A stretch of 64,000 bases of DNA from Rhodococcus sovatensis (GTDB lineage: Bacteria; Actinomycetota; Actinomycetes; Mycobacteriales; Mycobacteriaceae): assembly GCF_037327425.1 (NCBI RefSeq), contig NZ_CP147846.1, positions 4,278,001 through 4,342,000 of the forward strand. The letters run 5' to 3'. Position 1 is the first letter of the stretch; every line of letters begins with the position of its first letter. This document shows positions 56,068 through 64,000 of the stretch, one piece after another. Under the pieces are notes generated by a model. That model made no database searches. It was not told the origin of the DNA and saw only the letters and a program-made list of their open reading frames with translations. The translations under genes were made by a program, and so were the position numbers.

Positions 56068-57714
56068 GGCCGCCTCGAAGAACCACGCCATCACCAGCGC
56101 ACCGGGATCTACGACGCCTCGAGCCGCGTCACCTACGTACGACGCGCGGCCTCTGTTGGCGGTAAGTTGCTCGGTTGCCTGAGCCCCGGCTGTCGCGGCA
56201 GCGGCTGCGTCGCGTAGACCTTTTTCCAGATCTGTTGCGGCTTCGAGGGCCTCCACTGCCGGGGCGATGGCGTCGACCATCGTCTTGTCGCCGATGCGCG
56301 CACCGCCGAGGTCGGTGATGGTGTCCAGACCGCCGCGAGCGGCGGCGGTGATCGATTCGAGGTCCACCGATTCGAGGCAGGTGTAGAACTGCCGGAACCA
56401 GATTCCGAACAGTGCGCCGGAGGTTCCTCCTGCGTGCCCCAGGTATGCCTCGGATACTGCCTCGAATACCGTCTGCGCGGAGTAGGTTTCGCGGATGCTG
56501 GCGAGGTCGAGCTGTTCCAGGGCCGAGACCATGTTGGTGCCGAAGTCGCCGTCACCTGCGCGCCGGTCCAGTTCGGTCAGCGCGGGTTCTTCGGCGAGCA
56601 CTCGCTCGACCCACGATGCGATCCAGGAGGATACGAACCTGTCCTGAGATGAATCACTGTCGCTCGGAGCGAAACTCGGACCGAACCGCTCCCGGGCACC
56701 CAATGTCGGCGCCTCTTTAGCGAGAGCATTGGGCCATGCGGGCGCGGTGGTGGTCGCGTCCCACAGCTCGAGCATCTCGTCGTCGATGCGCACGAGCGTG
56801 ATGGACGCACCACCCATGTTCAGCGCGGTGACCAGGCTTCCTACGAGCGGTCGTGCGATGTCTATTCCTTTGTCGGCCAACAGCTCTGCCAACTCTCCAT
56901 ACAACAGGTGCAGCTCCATCGGATGAGTCGCACCGAGCCCGTTCACGAAGGCGATGACGGATTCGCCCCGTTCGAGGCCGAGCGAGTCGACGACCGGCTG
57001 GGCCAGCGCCGCAACGATGTCCTGGGCAGACATCTTCGGGACCCGCGTCGTACCTCGTTCGCCGTGAATTCCGATACCGATCTCGATTTCACCGTCGGGC
57101 AGGTCGAACGAGAACTCGGTGGATCCGGGCAGCACGGACGGCTGTAGCGCGACGGCCATGCTTCGTGCGTTGGCGGCGACCCGGCGACCGATCTCGACCA
57201 CCTGCTCCATCGAGTCCCCGCGCTCGGCGGCAGCCCCGCAGATCTTCTCGACGACCACGGTCGCGGCGGTCCCACGCCGACCTGGGCCGTCACCGTCGGC
57301 GCGTTCGGTGGCGACATCGTCGTCGACCAGAACGAAATCGGACTCGATACCATCCTCGTGCAACAACTCTCGCGCAATACGAAAGTTCATCACATCGCCG
57401 GTGTAGTTCTTGACGATGTGCACCACTCCACCGCCGACGCTGACCGCTCTGGATGCTCGGTGAACCTGCAGCGCGTTCGGCGAGGTGAAGATCAATCCGG
57501 GGCACACTCCGGCGAGCATCCCGGCGCCGATGAATCCCGCGTGCATCGGTTCGTGACCGCTGCCTCCGCCCGACAGGAGTGCGACCTGCCCTGCAGGTAG
57601 GGGTTCACGTCGCGTCAGGAATCCTGGATCTGCGTGCCACGCGATGTCGCCGGTGGAGGCGATCAAGCCGCGAACGGCATCGGAAACGAAGGTCGAGGCG
57701 GAATTGACGAACAT
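56053..57714 (-). CDS. Dihydroxyacetone kinase, fused DhaK-DhaL
   Basis: 553 residues. The N-terminal DhaK domain has SGGGSGHEP near residue 49 and His217 in GIGIHGERG, the residue that binds dihydroxyacetone covalently. From about residue 360 a DhaL domain follows with AGDGDFGTN, the Asp-x-Asp Mg-ATP site, and GHAGGTSGALFG. Fusion means an ATP-dependent kinase rather than the PTS-dependent DhaKLM system. It phosphorylates dihydroxyacetone or a related keto sugar for glycolysis. It stands nine bases from the CoA-transferase gene on the same strand. Confidence 0.9.
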   Translation of the reverse strand: MFVNSASTFVSDAVRGLIASTGDIAWHADPGFLTRREPLPAGQVALLSGGGSGHEPMHAGFIGAGMLAGVCPGLIFTSPNALQVHRASRAVSVGGGVVHIVKNYTGDVMNFRIARELLHEDGIESDFVLVDDDVATERADGDGPGRRGTAATVVVEKICGAAAERGDSMEQVVEIGRRVAANARSMAVALQPSVLPGSTEFSFDLPDGEIEIGIGIHGERGTTRVPKMSAQDIVAALAQPVVDSLGLERGESVIAFVNGLGATHPMELHLLYGELAELLADKGIDIARPLVGSLVTALNMGGASITLVRIDDEMLELWDATTTAPAWPNALAKEAPTLGARERFGPSFAPSDSDSSQDRFVSSWIASWVERVLAEEPALTELDRRAGDGDFGTNMVSALEQLDLASIRETYSAQTVFEAVSEAYLGHAGGTSGALFGIWFRQFYTCLESVDLESITAAARGGLDTITDLGGARIGDKTMVDAIAPAVEALEAATDLEKGLRDAAAAATAGAQATEQLTANRGRASYVGDAARGVVDPGALVMAWFFEAASEAR

Positions 57715-57723
57715 GCCTCCACC

Positions 57724-58845
57724 CTAGCCAGGCATCGTCGGTGGCGGCAGACGGTAGCCGACGGGCGTCGCCGAGAAGTCGATCGGGTTACGCACACCTG
57801 CGCTCGCAGCGCCCGGAACCTGCACTCGCGGATTCAATCCCAGCGCTTCCGCGAAGGCGAACGCTTCGTCGAGGGAGTTGACGGGGCCGGCCGGAACGTG
57901 GCGTTCAGACAGCGCCCGGTACCAGTCGTCGGCGGATCGGGTCGCAAATCGCGCGGTCAACTCCGAGACCAGGGCATCACGGTTCTGCACGCGCGCCGAG
58001 TTGCCGGTGAAGCGCGAGTCGCTTGCCAACCACGGCAGCGAGACGACGTCCGCAAGAGCGGCGAACTGCTTGTCGTTGCCCACTGCGAGGGCGAGCGGAC
58101 GATCCGCAGTCTCGAAGACCTCGTACGGGACCACCGACGGGTGCTTGTTGCCCATCGCGGTCGGCACGTCTCCGCTGCCGAGGTACGCGGCAGACTGATT
58201 GCTGAGCGCGGACAGCACGCACGACATCAAGTTCGTGTGCACGTGTTGGCCGGCGCCTGACTGCGAACGATGATGCAGCGCAGCAAGTATCCCAGCCAGT
58301 GCGTGTAGACCTGTGACGATGTCCACCATCGCGACGCCGACCTTGGTCGGAGTCTGTGAGTCGGGCCCGGTGACGCTCATCAGACCTCCGACGGCCTGGA
58401 CCAGCAGATCGTATCCCGGTAGCGCGGCCCCTCCCCCGGTACCGAATCCGGTGATGGAACAGTAGATCAAACCGGGCCGCTCGGCCGACAGCGCCGCATA
58501 CCCGAGCCCGAGTTGATCCATGGTTCCCGATCGAAAGTTCTCGATCAGAATGTCTGCACCGGAGATGATCTCGCGAGCCACGGTCAGTCCGGCGTCGGAC
58601 TTCAGATCGATCGACCTCGAACTCTTGTTTCGGTTCACCGACGCGAAATAGGTTGCGGTTCCGCTCGAATCGTACGGAGGACCCCAGGATCGGGTGTCGT
58701 CACCGGCTCCGGGTCGCTCGATCTTGATCACCTCGGCCCCCATGTCGCCGAGCATCATCGTCGCGTACGGGCCGGCGAGAACGCGTGAGAAGTCAGCGAC
58801 GACGAGCCCTGCCAGCGGACCTTCGGTTCTCGGTGCTTCAGCCAT
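57724..58845 (-). CDS. CaiB/BaiF (class III) CoA-transferase
   Basis: 373 residues. The class III N terminus PLAGLVVADFSRVLAGPYAT then MMLGDMGAEVIKIERPGAGD is diagnostic, as is ILIENFRSGTMDQLGLGY. The catalytic Asp is in GVAMVDIVTGLHAL. It moves CoA between an acyl-CoA and a carboxylic acid or carnitine-like compound, or acts as a racemase (Amacr type); the substrate cannot be predicted. It precedes the DhaKL gene in the same direction. Confidence 0.9.
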   Translation of the reverse strand: MAEAPRTEGPLAGLVVADFSRVLAGPYATMMLGDMGAEVIKIERPGAGDDTRSWGPPYDSSGTATYFASVNRNKSSRSIDLKSDAGLTVAREIISGADILIENFRSGTMDQLGLGYAALSAERPGLIYCSITGFGTGGGAALPGYDLLVQAVGGLMSVTGPDSQTPTKVGVAMVDIVTGLHALAGILAALHHRSQSGAGQHVHTNLMSCVLSALSNQSAAYLGSGDVPTAMGNKHPSVVPYEVFETADRPLALAVGNDKQFAALADVVSLPWLASDSRFTGNSARVQNRDALVSELTARFATRSADDWYRALSERHVPAGPVNSLDEAFAFAEALGLNPRVQVPGAASAGVRNPIDFSATPVGYRLPPPTMPG

Positions 58846-58879
58846 TGCGCCATCGTGGCAGAAGCGGCCGGTTCGTTCA

Positions 58880-59074
58880 TCACCGGCCGACTACGATCCC
58901 TCGTTCCCCACATCGGGAACCGTCACTCACCAGGTGGCCAGCTGGCGATTCCAAGGCCCGAACGTGGCCGATCCATACGTCGACATCGACACCGGTGCAG
59001 GGCCGGTCACCATCACCTTCAGTACCGACACGGCCCATACACCGAGTCCGTCGTTCGAGATCCCCGCACGATAG
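58880..59074 (+). pseudogene. Possible C-terminal gene fragment without start
   Basis: The plus strand reads ADYDPSFPTSGTVTHQVASW, then RFQGPNVADPYVDIDTGAGP and VTITFSTDTAHTPSPSFEIP to a stop at 59074, with GC-rich third positions typical of real genes here. No start codon lies in a sensible place and the frame upstream runs into the divergent CoA-transferase start. It may be the tail of a lost gene. I do not recognise the domain. Confidence 0.35.
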
Positions 59075-59083
59075 ACAAGGCCC

Positions 59084-59728
59084 TCAGGCCAGGGGAACGC
59101 CCGTCGCTGCCTCGACCTGCTCTCTCGTCACGCCAGGCGCGAGCTCGGCCAACGCCAATGTCCCGTCGCCCACGACGTCGATGACGGCCAGGTTGGTGAC
59201 GATTCGGTTCACGACGCCCTGACCCGTCAGTGGCAACGTGCAGGCGTCGAGAATCTTCGGGTTGCCCTCACGGTCGGTGTGTTCCATGACGACGATGACG
59301 CGGCGCGCACCGTGCACGAGGTCCATCGCACCGCCCATACCCTTGACCATCTTGCCCGGAACCATCCAGTTCGCAAGATCGCCGGCACGCGATACCTGCA
59401 TCCCGCCGAGCACTGCGGTGTCGATGTGACCGCCGCGAATCATTCCGAACGACAACGACGAATCGAAGAATGCCGCACCGGAGTTGACGGTGACGGTTTC
59501 CTTGCCCGCGTTGATGAGGTTCGCGTCGATGTTCTCCTCGGTCGGGTACGGGCCCGTTCCGAGGATGCCGTTCTCCGAGTGCAGGACGACTCGGACTTCG
59601 GACGTCAGATATCCGGGAATCAATGTGGGCAAACCGATTCCGAGATTGACGTATTCACCGTCGACCATCTCGGCCGCTGTCCGCTCGGCCATCTGCTCAC
59701 GGGTCCAGCCTGCTACCGCTGTGGTCAT
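59084..59728 (-). CDS. 3-oxoacid CoA-transferase subunit B
   Basis: 214 residues. The catalytic glutamate is Glu52 in SENGILGTGPYP, and NLGIGLPTLIP and GGHIDTAVLGGMQVSRAGDL match the beta subunit of SCOT/PcaJ-type enzymes. Its start overlaps the stop of subunit A by four bases. The pair moves CoA from succinyl-CoA to acetoacetate or 3-oxoadipate. An IclR regulator is divergent, as in many beta-ketoadipate loci, but no other pca gene is nearby. Confidence 0.9.
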   Translation of the reverse strand: MTTAVAGWTREQMAERTAAEMVDGEYVNLGIGLPTLIPGYLTSEVRVVLHSENGILGTGPYPTEENIDANLINAGKETVTVNSGAAFFDSSLSFGMIRGGHIDTAVLGGMQVSRAGDLANWMVPGKMVKGMGGAMDLVHGARRVIVVMEHTDREGNPKILDACTLPLTGQGVVNRIVTNLAVIDVVGDGTLALAELAPGVTREQVEAATGVPLA

Positions 59729-60486
59729 GCCTGTCCTCCTACGCTGACCGTGCGCTTCTCGATGCGCTTGTCCTGGGGTCCGGTGCTTACGATGCGCTGA
59801 ACGAAGACACCGGGTAGATGTACTGCACCCGGGTCGATCTCACCGGGCTCGACGAGGCGCTCGACCTGGGCGATGGTGATCTTGCCTGCCATCGCAGCGA
59901 GCGGATTGAAGTTCATCGCAGTCTTGTCGAACACCAGATTGCCCTCGGTGTCGCCGACCTCGGCGTGCACCAGCGCGTAGTCGGCGTTGATCGCTTCTTC
60001 GAGCACGTAGCGCTTGGCACCGAAGACGCGAGTCTCCTTCGGCGGGGACGAGATCGCGATACTGCCGTCGGTGTTGTACCGCCACGGCATTCCCCCGTCC
60101 GCGATGGGGCTTCCCACTCCGGCAGGAGTGAAGAACGCCGGAATCCCGGTGCCGCCGGCGCGCATACGCTCCGCCAGCGTGCCTTGCGGAGTCAATTCGA
60201 CTTCGAGTTCACCCGCGAGGTACTGCCGAGCGAACTCCTTGTTCTCCCCCACGTACGACGCGGTCACACGTCGGATTCGACCCAGGGCAAGCAGAATTCC
60301 CAGGCCGTGGTCGTCGACACCGCAGTTGTTGGAGAACACCTCGAGATCAGTTGCCTCGGTCTCCCCGATCGCCTGGATCAAGGCGTCGGGAATCCCGCAG
60401 AGCCCGAAGCCCCCGACCGCCACGCTCGAGCCGTCACCGATGTCTGCCACGGCGGATGCCGCTGACTCGTACACCTTCCCTGCCAC
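59725..60486 (-). CDS. 3-oxoacid CoA-transferase subunit A
   Basis: 253 residues from GTG 60486, which has AAGGAGG five bases upstream; a longer frame to 60510 lacks such a site. The motif GGFGLCGIPDALIQAIGE is the CoA-transferase alpha glycine-rich signature, and ELTPQGTLAERMRAGGTGIP then AFFTPAGVGS is typical of SCOT/PcaI. It works as a heterotetramer with subunit B. Acetoacetate from the 3-hydroxybutyrate dehydrogenase at 15.7 kb could be a substrate. Confidence 0.9.
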   Translation of the reverse strand: MAGKVYESAASAVADIGDGSSVAVGGFGLCGIPDALIQAIGETEATDLEVFSNNCGVDDHGLGILLALGRIRRVTASYVGENKEFARQYLAGELEVELTPQGTLAERMRAGGTGIPAFFTPAGVGSPIADGGMPWRYNTDGSIAISSPPKETRVFGAKRYVLEEAINADYALVHAEVGDTEGNLVFDKTAMNFNPLAAMAGKITIAQVERLVEPGEIDPGAVHLPGVFVQRIVSTGPQDKRIEKRTVSVGGQA

Positions 60487-60620
60487 TGAAGCCTCCTTCT
60501 CTGTCCACACAGCGAACGCGCTGCATCACTGCACTCAGTAGACGTTGAACTGTGGATTGCCGGAAGGGGATGCGGAGAATCGACGCAGAAGTGATCGCAT
60601 GGCGAACCATCGAAGTTGAT

Positions 60621-60639
60621 GCGTTCATTGAATGGACGC
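60621..60639. promoter_or_regulatory. IclR operator palindrome
   Basis: GCGTTCATTGAATGGACGC is a 19-base palindrome with one mismatched pair and a central G, in the 169 bp gap between scoA and the divergent iclR gene. IclR-family operators are of this size. An in-frame ATG at 60632 lies inside it and is therefore unlikely to be the true iclR start. Confidence 0.65.
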
Positions 60640-60655
60640 TTGCTACAGTCAGGCC

Positions 60656-61429
60656 GTGGCCTCGAACGTTCCCCCGAATGTAATAGCCCGCACTGCGGCG
60701 CTTCTGCGTGCTGTCGGAGCGGCCGAGCCCGATGGCGGATCCACCACCGAGTTGGCGCGCGCCACACAGCTGGCTCGTCCGACGGCGCATCGCCTTCTGA
60801 CATCCCTGGCGGACGAGGGGTTTCTCGATCGAGATGCTGCGAGCGGTCGATGGACGCTCGGGCCGGAGATGTACCTGCTCGGATCGGCCGCCGCGGCGGG
60901 CCGATACGACATCACCGACCAGGCGCGACGCGTCGTACACACGCTTTCCGCAGTCAGCGGTGAGAGCGCATTTCTATCGGCGCGCCGCGGCGACGAGACA
61001 GTGTGTCTGCTTCGCGAAGACGGGAGCTTCCCACTGCGCTCCCACGTCCTGTACGAGGGCATCAGATTTCCGCTCGGAGTGGCATCAGCGGGAATGGTGA
61101 TACTTGCGCACCTCCCCGATCGCGAGATTGTCGATTATCTGAAGCGAACCGACCTGCAGCCCGAGTGGGGACCGGAGCATTCGCCCGAGGCGTTGACGAG
61201 ACGAATCGACGCGACCCGCGAAACCGGATATGCCGTCAATCCGGCGCTACTGGTCGAGGGCAGCTGGGGAATCGGAGCGGCGGTGTTCGATCGCACCGGC
61301 AAGCCCGCGTGGGCATTGAGCCTGACCGGCGTCGAGACACGATTCCGACCGGAACGCCACAAGGAGCTCGGCACCCTGTTGCTCGAGCAGGCACACATCT
61401 TGACCGGCCTTCTTCGACCCGAACGCTGA
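60656..61429 (+). CDS. IclR family regulator, probable regulator of scoAB
   Basis: 257 residues from GTG 60656. The winged helix reads IARTAALLRAV, TTELARATQLARPTAHRLLT. The effector domain has ESAFLSARRGDETVCLLRED and the IclR-typical HVLYEGIRFPLGVASAGMVI and VNPALLVEGSWGIGAAVFDR. It is divergent from scoAB with a palindromic operator between, so local control is likely. Effectors of the family include aromatic acids and glyoxylate. Confidence 0.88.
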   Translation: MASNVPPNVIARTAALLRAVGAAEPDGGSTTELARATQLARPTAHRLLTSLADEGFLDRDAASGRWTLGPEMYLLGSAAAAGRYDITDQARRVVHTLSAVSGESAFLSARRGDETVCLLREDGSFPLRSHVLYEGIRFPLGVASAGMVILAHLPDREIVDYLKRTDLQPEWGPEHSPEALTRRIDATRETGYAVNPALLVEGSWGIGAAVFDRTGKPAWALSLTGVETRFRPERHKELGTLLLEQAHILTGLLRPER

Positions 61430-61533
61430 ACACGTAAGACACCCGTCGCGCATGCTCTGGCGCTTCCGCTGCGCGAGAGAAGCATCGGTCTCATACTGAT
61501 CTGATCTTGCTGCTCGTCCCACGAAAGGCGCAT

Positions 61534-62472
61534 ATGGGGATCGGTATCAGTGCGATGGTCGGGTGGGTTCCCGATGACTCGGGACGCGACGCACTTGCGC
61601 TCGTCGCGAGGCTTGCGGCCTCGGGTGACGTCGCCGTGCAAGCCTGCACGGTTCTCCCGCAGTCATGGCCGTTTCCGTCGATGGCAAGGGTCGACGCCGA
61701 GTACCAGCGCTGGCTCGCCGAGCGGGGCGTCGCCGCCGTGGAGGCTGCGGAGAGCGCGATCAGCGAGTTGGGGCTCACCCCTGCCGACCCCGCCGCGTTC
61801 TACACCAGCAACACGGCCGAAAGCGCCGGGCTGAACGAGGCAGCGAAGCAGTACCACGCGGACATCGTCGTACTGGGTTCCACGACAGGCACACCGGGGC
61901 GATTCGCACCGGGCAGCACGACCGATTCACTGCTGCATTCCTGTGCCGTGCCGTTGGCGCTGGCACCGATCGGCACCAGAGATTCGGTGAAGTCCCTCGA
62001 TCGCATCAGCTGCGCCTACGTGGGAACGGCCCAATCGGAGGACGCGTTGCGAACAGCGTCGACTCTTGCCGATGCCTGGTCGCTCCCCCTGCGGCTCATC
62101 GCGTTCGCACCCCGCGCCTCCACCACGTTCCCTCCCCTCGGCGGTTACGGCGCCGAGGACGTGGTGAGCGCGCAGTGGAAGGAACAGGCCGACGCTCTTC
62201 TCGGACAAGCGCGAGCTGCTCTCGAATCGTCCAGGCCCGGTCTGGTCGTCGAGACTGCAACGGTCGCCGGAAACGGCTGGGAGGCATCCGTCGACGCAGC
62301 TGCCTTCACCGACACCGACCTCCTCGTCGTCGGTTCGTCCCGCCTCGGGCCGTTGGCCCGCGTCTTCCTCGGCTCCTCGGCGTCGAAAATCATTCGGTAC
62401 GCTCGCGTGCCGATGCTCGTCGTACCCCGCGGCAGTTCACTGCGTGCCGGCACCACTACGGAGGATCAATGA
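61534..62472 (+). CDS. Universal stress protein, tandem UspA domains
   Basis: 312 residues from ATG 61534, preceded by AAAGG. Two UspA domains are visible: the first ends DIVVLGSTTGTPGRFAPGST, the second DLLVVGSSRLGPLARVFLGS then SASKIIRYARVPMLVVP with the G-x2-G-x9-G-(S/T) ATP-binding pattern (GSSRLGPLARVFLGSSAS). Tandem USPs are common in actinobacteria. Its stop overlaps the start of the permease gene as ATGA, so it may sense or control amino-acid transport. Confidence 0.88.
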   Translation: MGIGISAMVGWVPDDSGRDALALVARLAASGDVAVQACTVLPQSWPFPSMARVDAEYQRWLAERGVAAVEAAESAISELGLTPADPAAFYTSNTAESAGLNEAAKQYHADIVVLGSTTGTPGRFAPGSTTDSLLHSCAVPLALAPIGTRDSVKSLDRISCAYVGTAQSEDALRTASTLADAWSLPLRLIAFAPRASTTFPPLGGYGAEDVVSAQWKEQADALLGQARAALESSRPGLVVETATVAGNGWEASVDAAAFTDTDLLVVGSSRLGPLARVFLGSSASKIIRYARVPMLVVPRGSSLRAGTTTEDQ

Positions 62473-63869
62473 GTTCACTGCTGCGGCGCAAACCGATCGG
62501 CGACATCGCTGCCCTCGAATCCGACCACGGTGGTACGCAACTGAAGCGGAGCATGAACACGTTCCAGCTGACATGCATCGGCGTCGGCTCGACGGTTGGC
62601 ACCGGTATCTTCTTCATCTTCAGCAACGCGGTGCCGTTGGCGGGTCCGGCCGTGATCTTCTCGTTCATCCTCGCCGCGATCACCGCGGGACTCACGGCCC
62701 TCTGTTATGCGGAATTGGCGTCGAGCATCCCGGCGTCGGGGTCGACGTACACCTACGCGTACACGATTCTCGGTGAGTTCGTCGCGCTGTTGGTCGGTGC
62801 GTGTCTCATTCTCGAGTACGGCGTGTCCACAGCTGCCGTGTCGGTGCTGTGGAGTCAGTACCTGAACGATTTGTTGAACCGCCTGTTCGGCTTTCAGATT
62901 CCGGACGTGCTGAGCCACGCCCCCGGTGACGGCCTAGGATTCGGGATCAACGTTCCCGCAATCGTTCTGGTCGCCTTGTGCGCCCTGCTGCTCATTCGCG
63001 GCACCAGCGAATCCGCTCGCGTCAACGCCATCATGGTGGTCACCAAGATCGGTGTCCTCGCAATGTTCGCCGTGATCGCATTTTTCGGCTTCGACATCTC
63101 CAACCTCGAGCCGTTCGCACCCTTCGGTGTTGCGGGTATCGGTGCCGCGTCGGGCATGATCTTCTTCACCTTCATCGGACTCGACGCCGTGTCGACGGCG
63201 GGCGAGGAGGTCGAGAATCCGAAAAAGACACTGCCGATCGCGCTCATCACCGCGCTGATCGTCGTCACGGTCATCTACCTGGTCGTCACGTTCGCGGCCA
63301 TCGGCGCACAGAAGTACACCGAATTCGAAGGCCAGGAAGCCGGACTGTCGGAGATCCTGCAGAACGTCACCGGTTCGGAATGGCCATCGATCATTCTGTC
63401 CGCAGGAGCCGTCGTGTCGATCTTCTCGGTCACGCTCGTCACGCTCTACGGTCAGACCCGGGTGCTGTTCGCGATGAGTCGGGACGGCATGATCCCGGAG
63501 ATCTTCTCCGACGTAAGCCCGAAGACGTTGAGCCCCATCCCCAACACTATCCTCGTGGCCATCGTCGTCGCACTGATGGCGGGGCTGCTGCCGCTCGACT
63601 TCCTCGCCGACCTGGTGAGCATGGGGACGCTCGTCGCGTTCACCGTCGTGTCCGCAGGCGTCATCATTCTGCGTAGACGTGAACCCAATCTGGAACGCGG
63701 GTTCCGAGTGCCGCTGTACCCCGTGCTGCCGGTTCTATCGATCCTCGCGTGTCTGTACCTGATCTCGACGCTGCACTGGGAGACCTGGCTGCTGTTCGCG
63801 ATCTGGCTGGCCCTGACAACGGTCCTGTACTTCACCTACTCGCGGCATCATTCTCGCCTGAACGTGTAG
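62469..63869 (+). CDS. APC superfamily amino acid permease (cationic amino acid transporter-like)
   Basis: 466 residues from ATG 62469, with about 12 TM segments. The first TM region LTCIGVGSTVGTGIFFIFSN contains the G-x-G-T-G-I-F unwound helix that binds the substrate amino and carboxyl groups; FFTFIGLDAVSTAGEEVENP is the CAT-family TM6/TM8 signature. It imports amino acids, probably basic or branched, with protons or by exchange. Coupled to the USP gene. A family A hairpin follows the stop. Confidence 0.9.
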   Translation: MSSLLRRKPIGDIAALESDHGGTQLKRSMNTFQLTCIGVGSTVGTGIFFIFSNAVPLAGPAVIFSFILAAITAGLTALCYAELASSIPASGSTYTYAYTILGEFVALLVGACLILEYGVSTAAVSVLWSQYLNDLLNRLFGFQIPDVLSHAPGDGLGFGINVPAIVLVALCALLLIRGTSESARVNAIMVVTKIGVLAMFAVIAFFGFDISNLEPFAPFGVAGIGAASGMIFFTFIGLDAVSTAGEEVENPKKTLPIALITALIVVTVIYLVVTFAAIGAQKYTEFEGQEAGLSEILQNVTGSEWPSIILSAGAVVSIFSVTLVTLYGQTRVLFAMSRDGMIPEIFSDVSPKTLSPIPNTILVAIVVALMAGLLPLDFLADLVSMGTLVAFTVVSAGVIILRRREPNLERGFRVPLYPVLPVLSILACLYLISTLHWETWLLFAIWLALTTVLYFTYSRHHSRLNV

Positions 63870-63885
63870 GGGCCTGTTTCGGGGC

Positions 63886-63950
63886 GCTCCGCGCCCAGTG
63901 GCACGGTTAAGTGCATTGGGGTGCACTCAACCGCGCCACTGCGGCGGAGC
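63886..63950. repeat. Family A palindromic element, copy 4
   Basis: GCTCCGC...CAGTGGCACGGTTAAGTGCA and TGCACTCAACCGCGCCACT...GCGGAGC form the same hairpin as at 13214, with loop TTGGGG. It lies between the permease stop (63869) and the stop of a convergent gene at 63953, again a convergent junction. Confidence 0.8.
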
Positions 63951-63952
63951 CG

Positions 63953-64000
63953 CTACTGCACAGGCTTCGCGGATCGGTGCTGCTTCAGCAATTCCCGGTA
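63953..64000 (-). CDS. 3' end of a gene entering the window (partial)
   Basis: The minus strand reads YRELLKQHRSAKPVQ then TAG, open to the right edge. Its stop lies three bases from a family A hairpin, the same arrangement as at aspC. Only 15 residues are visible, so neither family nor reality of the gene can be judged. Confidence 0.3.
   Translation of the reverse strand, partial: YRELLKQHRSAKPVQ

Overview
The window is a 64 kb piece of a GC-rich actinobacterial chromosome, most likely Rhodococcus (Nocardiaceae). I base this on base composition, frequent GTG starts, and gene neighbourhoods shared with Mycobacterium tuberculosis: fadA-fadB (as Rv0859-Rv0860), dnaX and an Rv3722c-type aspartate aminotransferase, and tadA / TadA-associated protein / tyrA / glycolipid-binding protein (as Rv3752c-Rv3755c). 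The genus is an inference from memory of gene order. No phage, IS element, CRISPR array or rRNA operon was seen.

Layout. 1-9 kb, mostly minus strand: fadB (cut by the edge), fadA, dnaX, a helicase-associated protein overlapping an HhH-GPD glycosylase, a transglutaminase and phoU. 9-13 kb: a YnfA protein, a secreted lipase and a TetR / DHA2 exporter pair with duplicated operators. 13-18.8 kb: aspartate aminotransferase, 4.5S SRP RNA, tRNA-Ser(GGA), then 3-hydroxybutyrate dehydrogenase with an MHS-type transporter and a divergent LysR. 20-27.4 kb: GluQRS, a queuosine-precursor transporter and Tgt, which together look like a queuosine salvage and glutamylation set; between them lies an SDR / ferritin-like di-iron protein / Baeyer-Villiger monooxygenase / MerR operon. 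27.5-34.3 kb: a heterodimeric ABC exporter and a TetR-MmpL operon. 34.3-41.1 kb: Rrf2 regulator with a divergent Fe(II)/2OG dioxygenase, a membrane fatty-acid hydroxylase, a YceI protein, and a compact five-gene operon that starts with a nonapeptide-repeat (VDLDxAVxR) protein.

41-46.7 kb: an EF-G-binding-type FBP protein, TetR, GNAT, tRNA-Ser(CGA), CsbD, tadA, tyrA. 46.7-51.9 kb: an mmpL remnant, a second heterodimeric ABC exporter and an epimerase. 52-54.4 kb: a restriction-modification type module (C5 methyltransferase, candidate endonuclease, Vsr). 54.6-64 kb: a DUF998-like protein, LapA, free-methionine-sulfoxide reductase, DhaK-DhaL kinase, a CaiB/BaiF CoA-transferase, scoAB with IclR, a universal stress protein coupled to an amino-acid permease, and the 3' end of another gene.

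The most unusual layer is non-coding. At least four families of palindromic elements recur between genes: (A) a ~65 bp hairpin with GCTCCGC...GCGGAGC ends, four copies; (B) ACCGAATG-N3-CATTCGGT, singly and as a five-unit tandem array; (C) a 56 bp perfect palindrome with a degenerate second copy, both next to family B; (D) CTAGCACC-NTTTNTGCA hairpins. Several sit exactly between convergent genes and probably act as two-way terminators.
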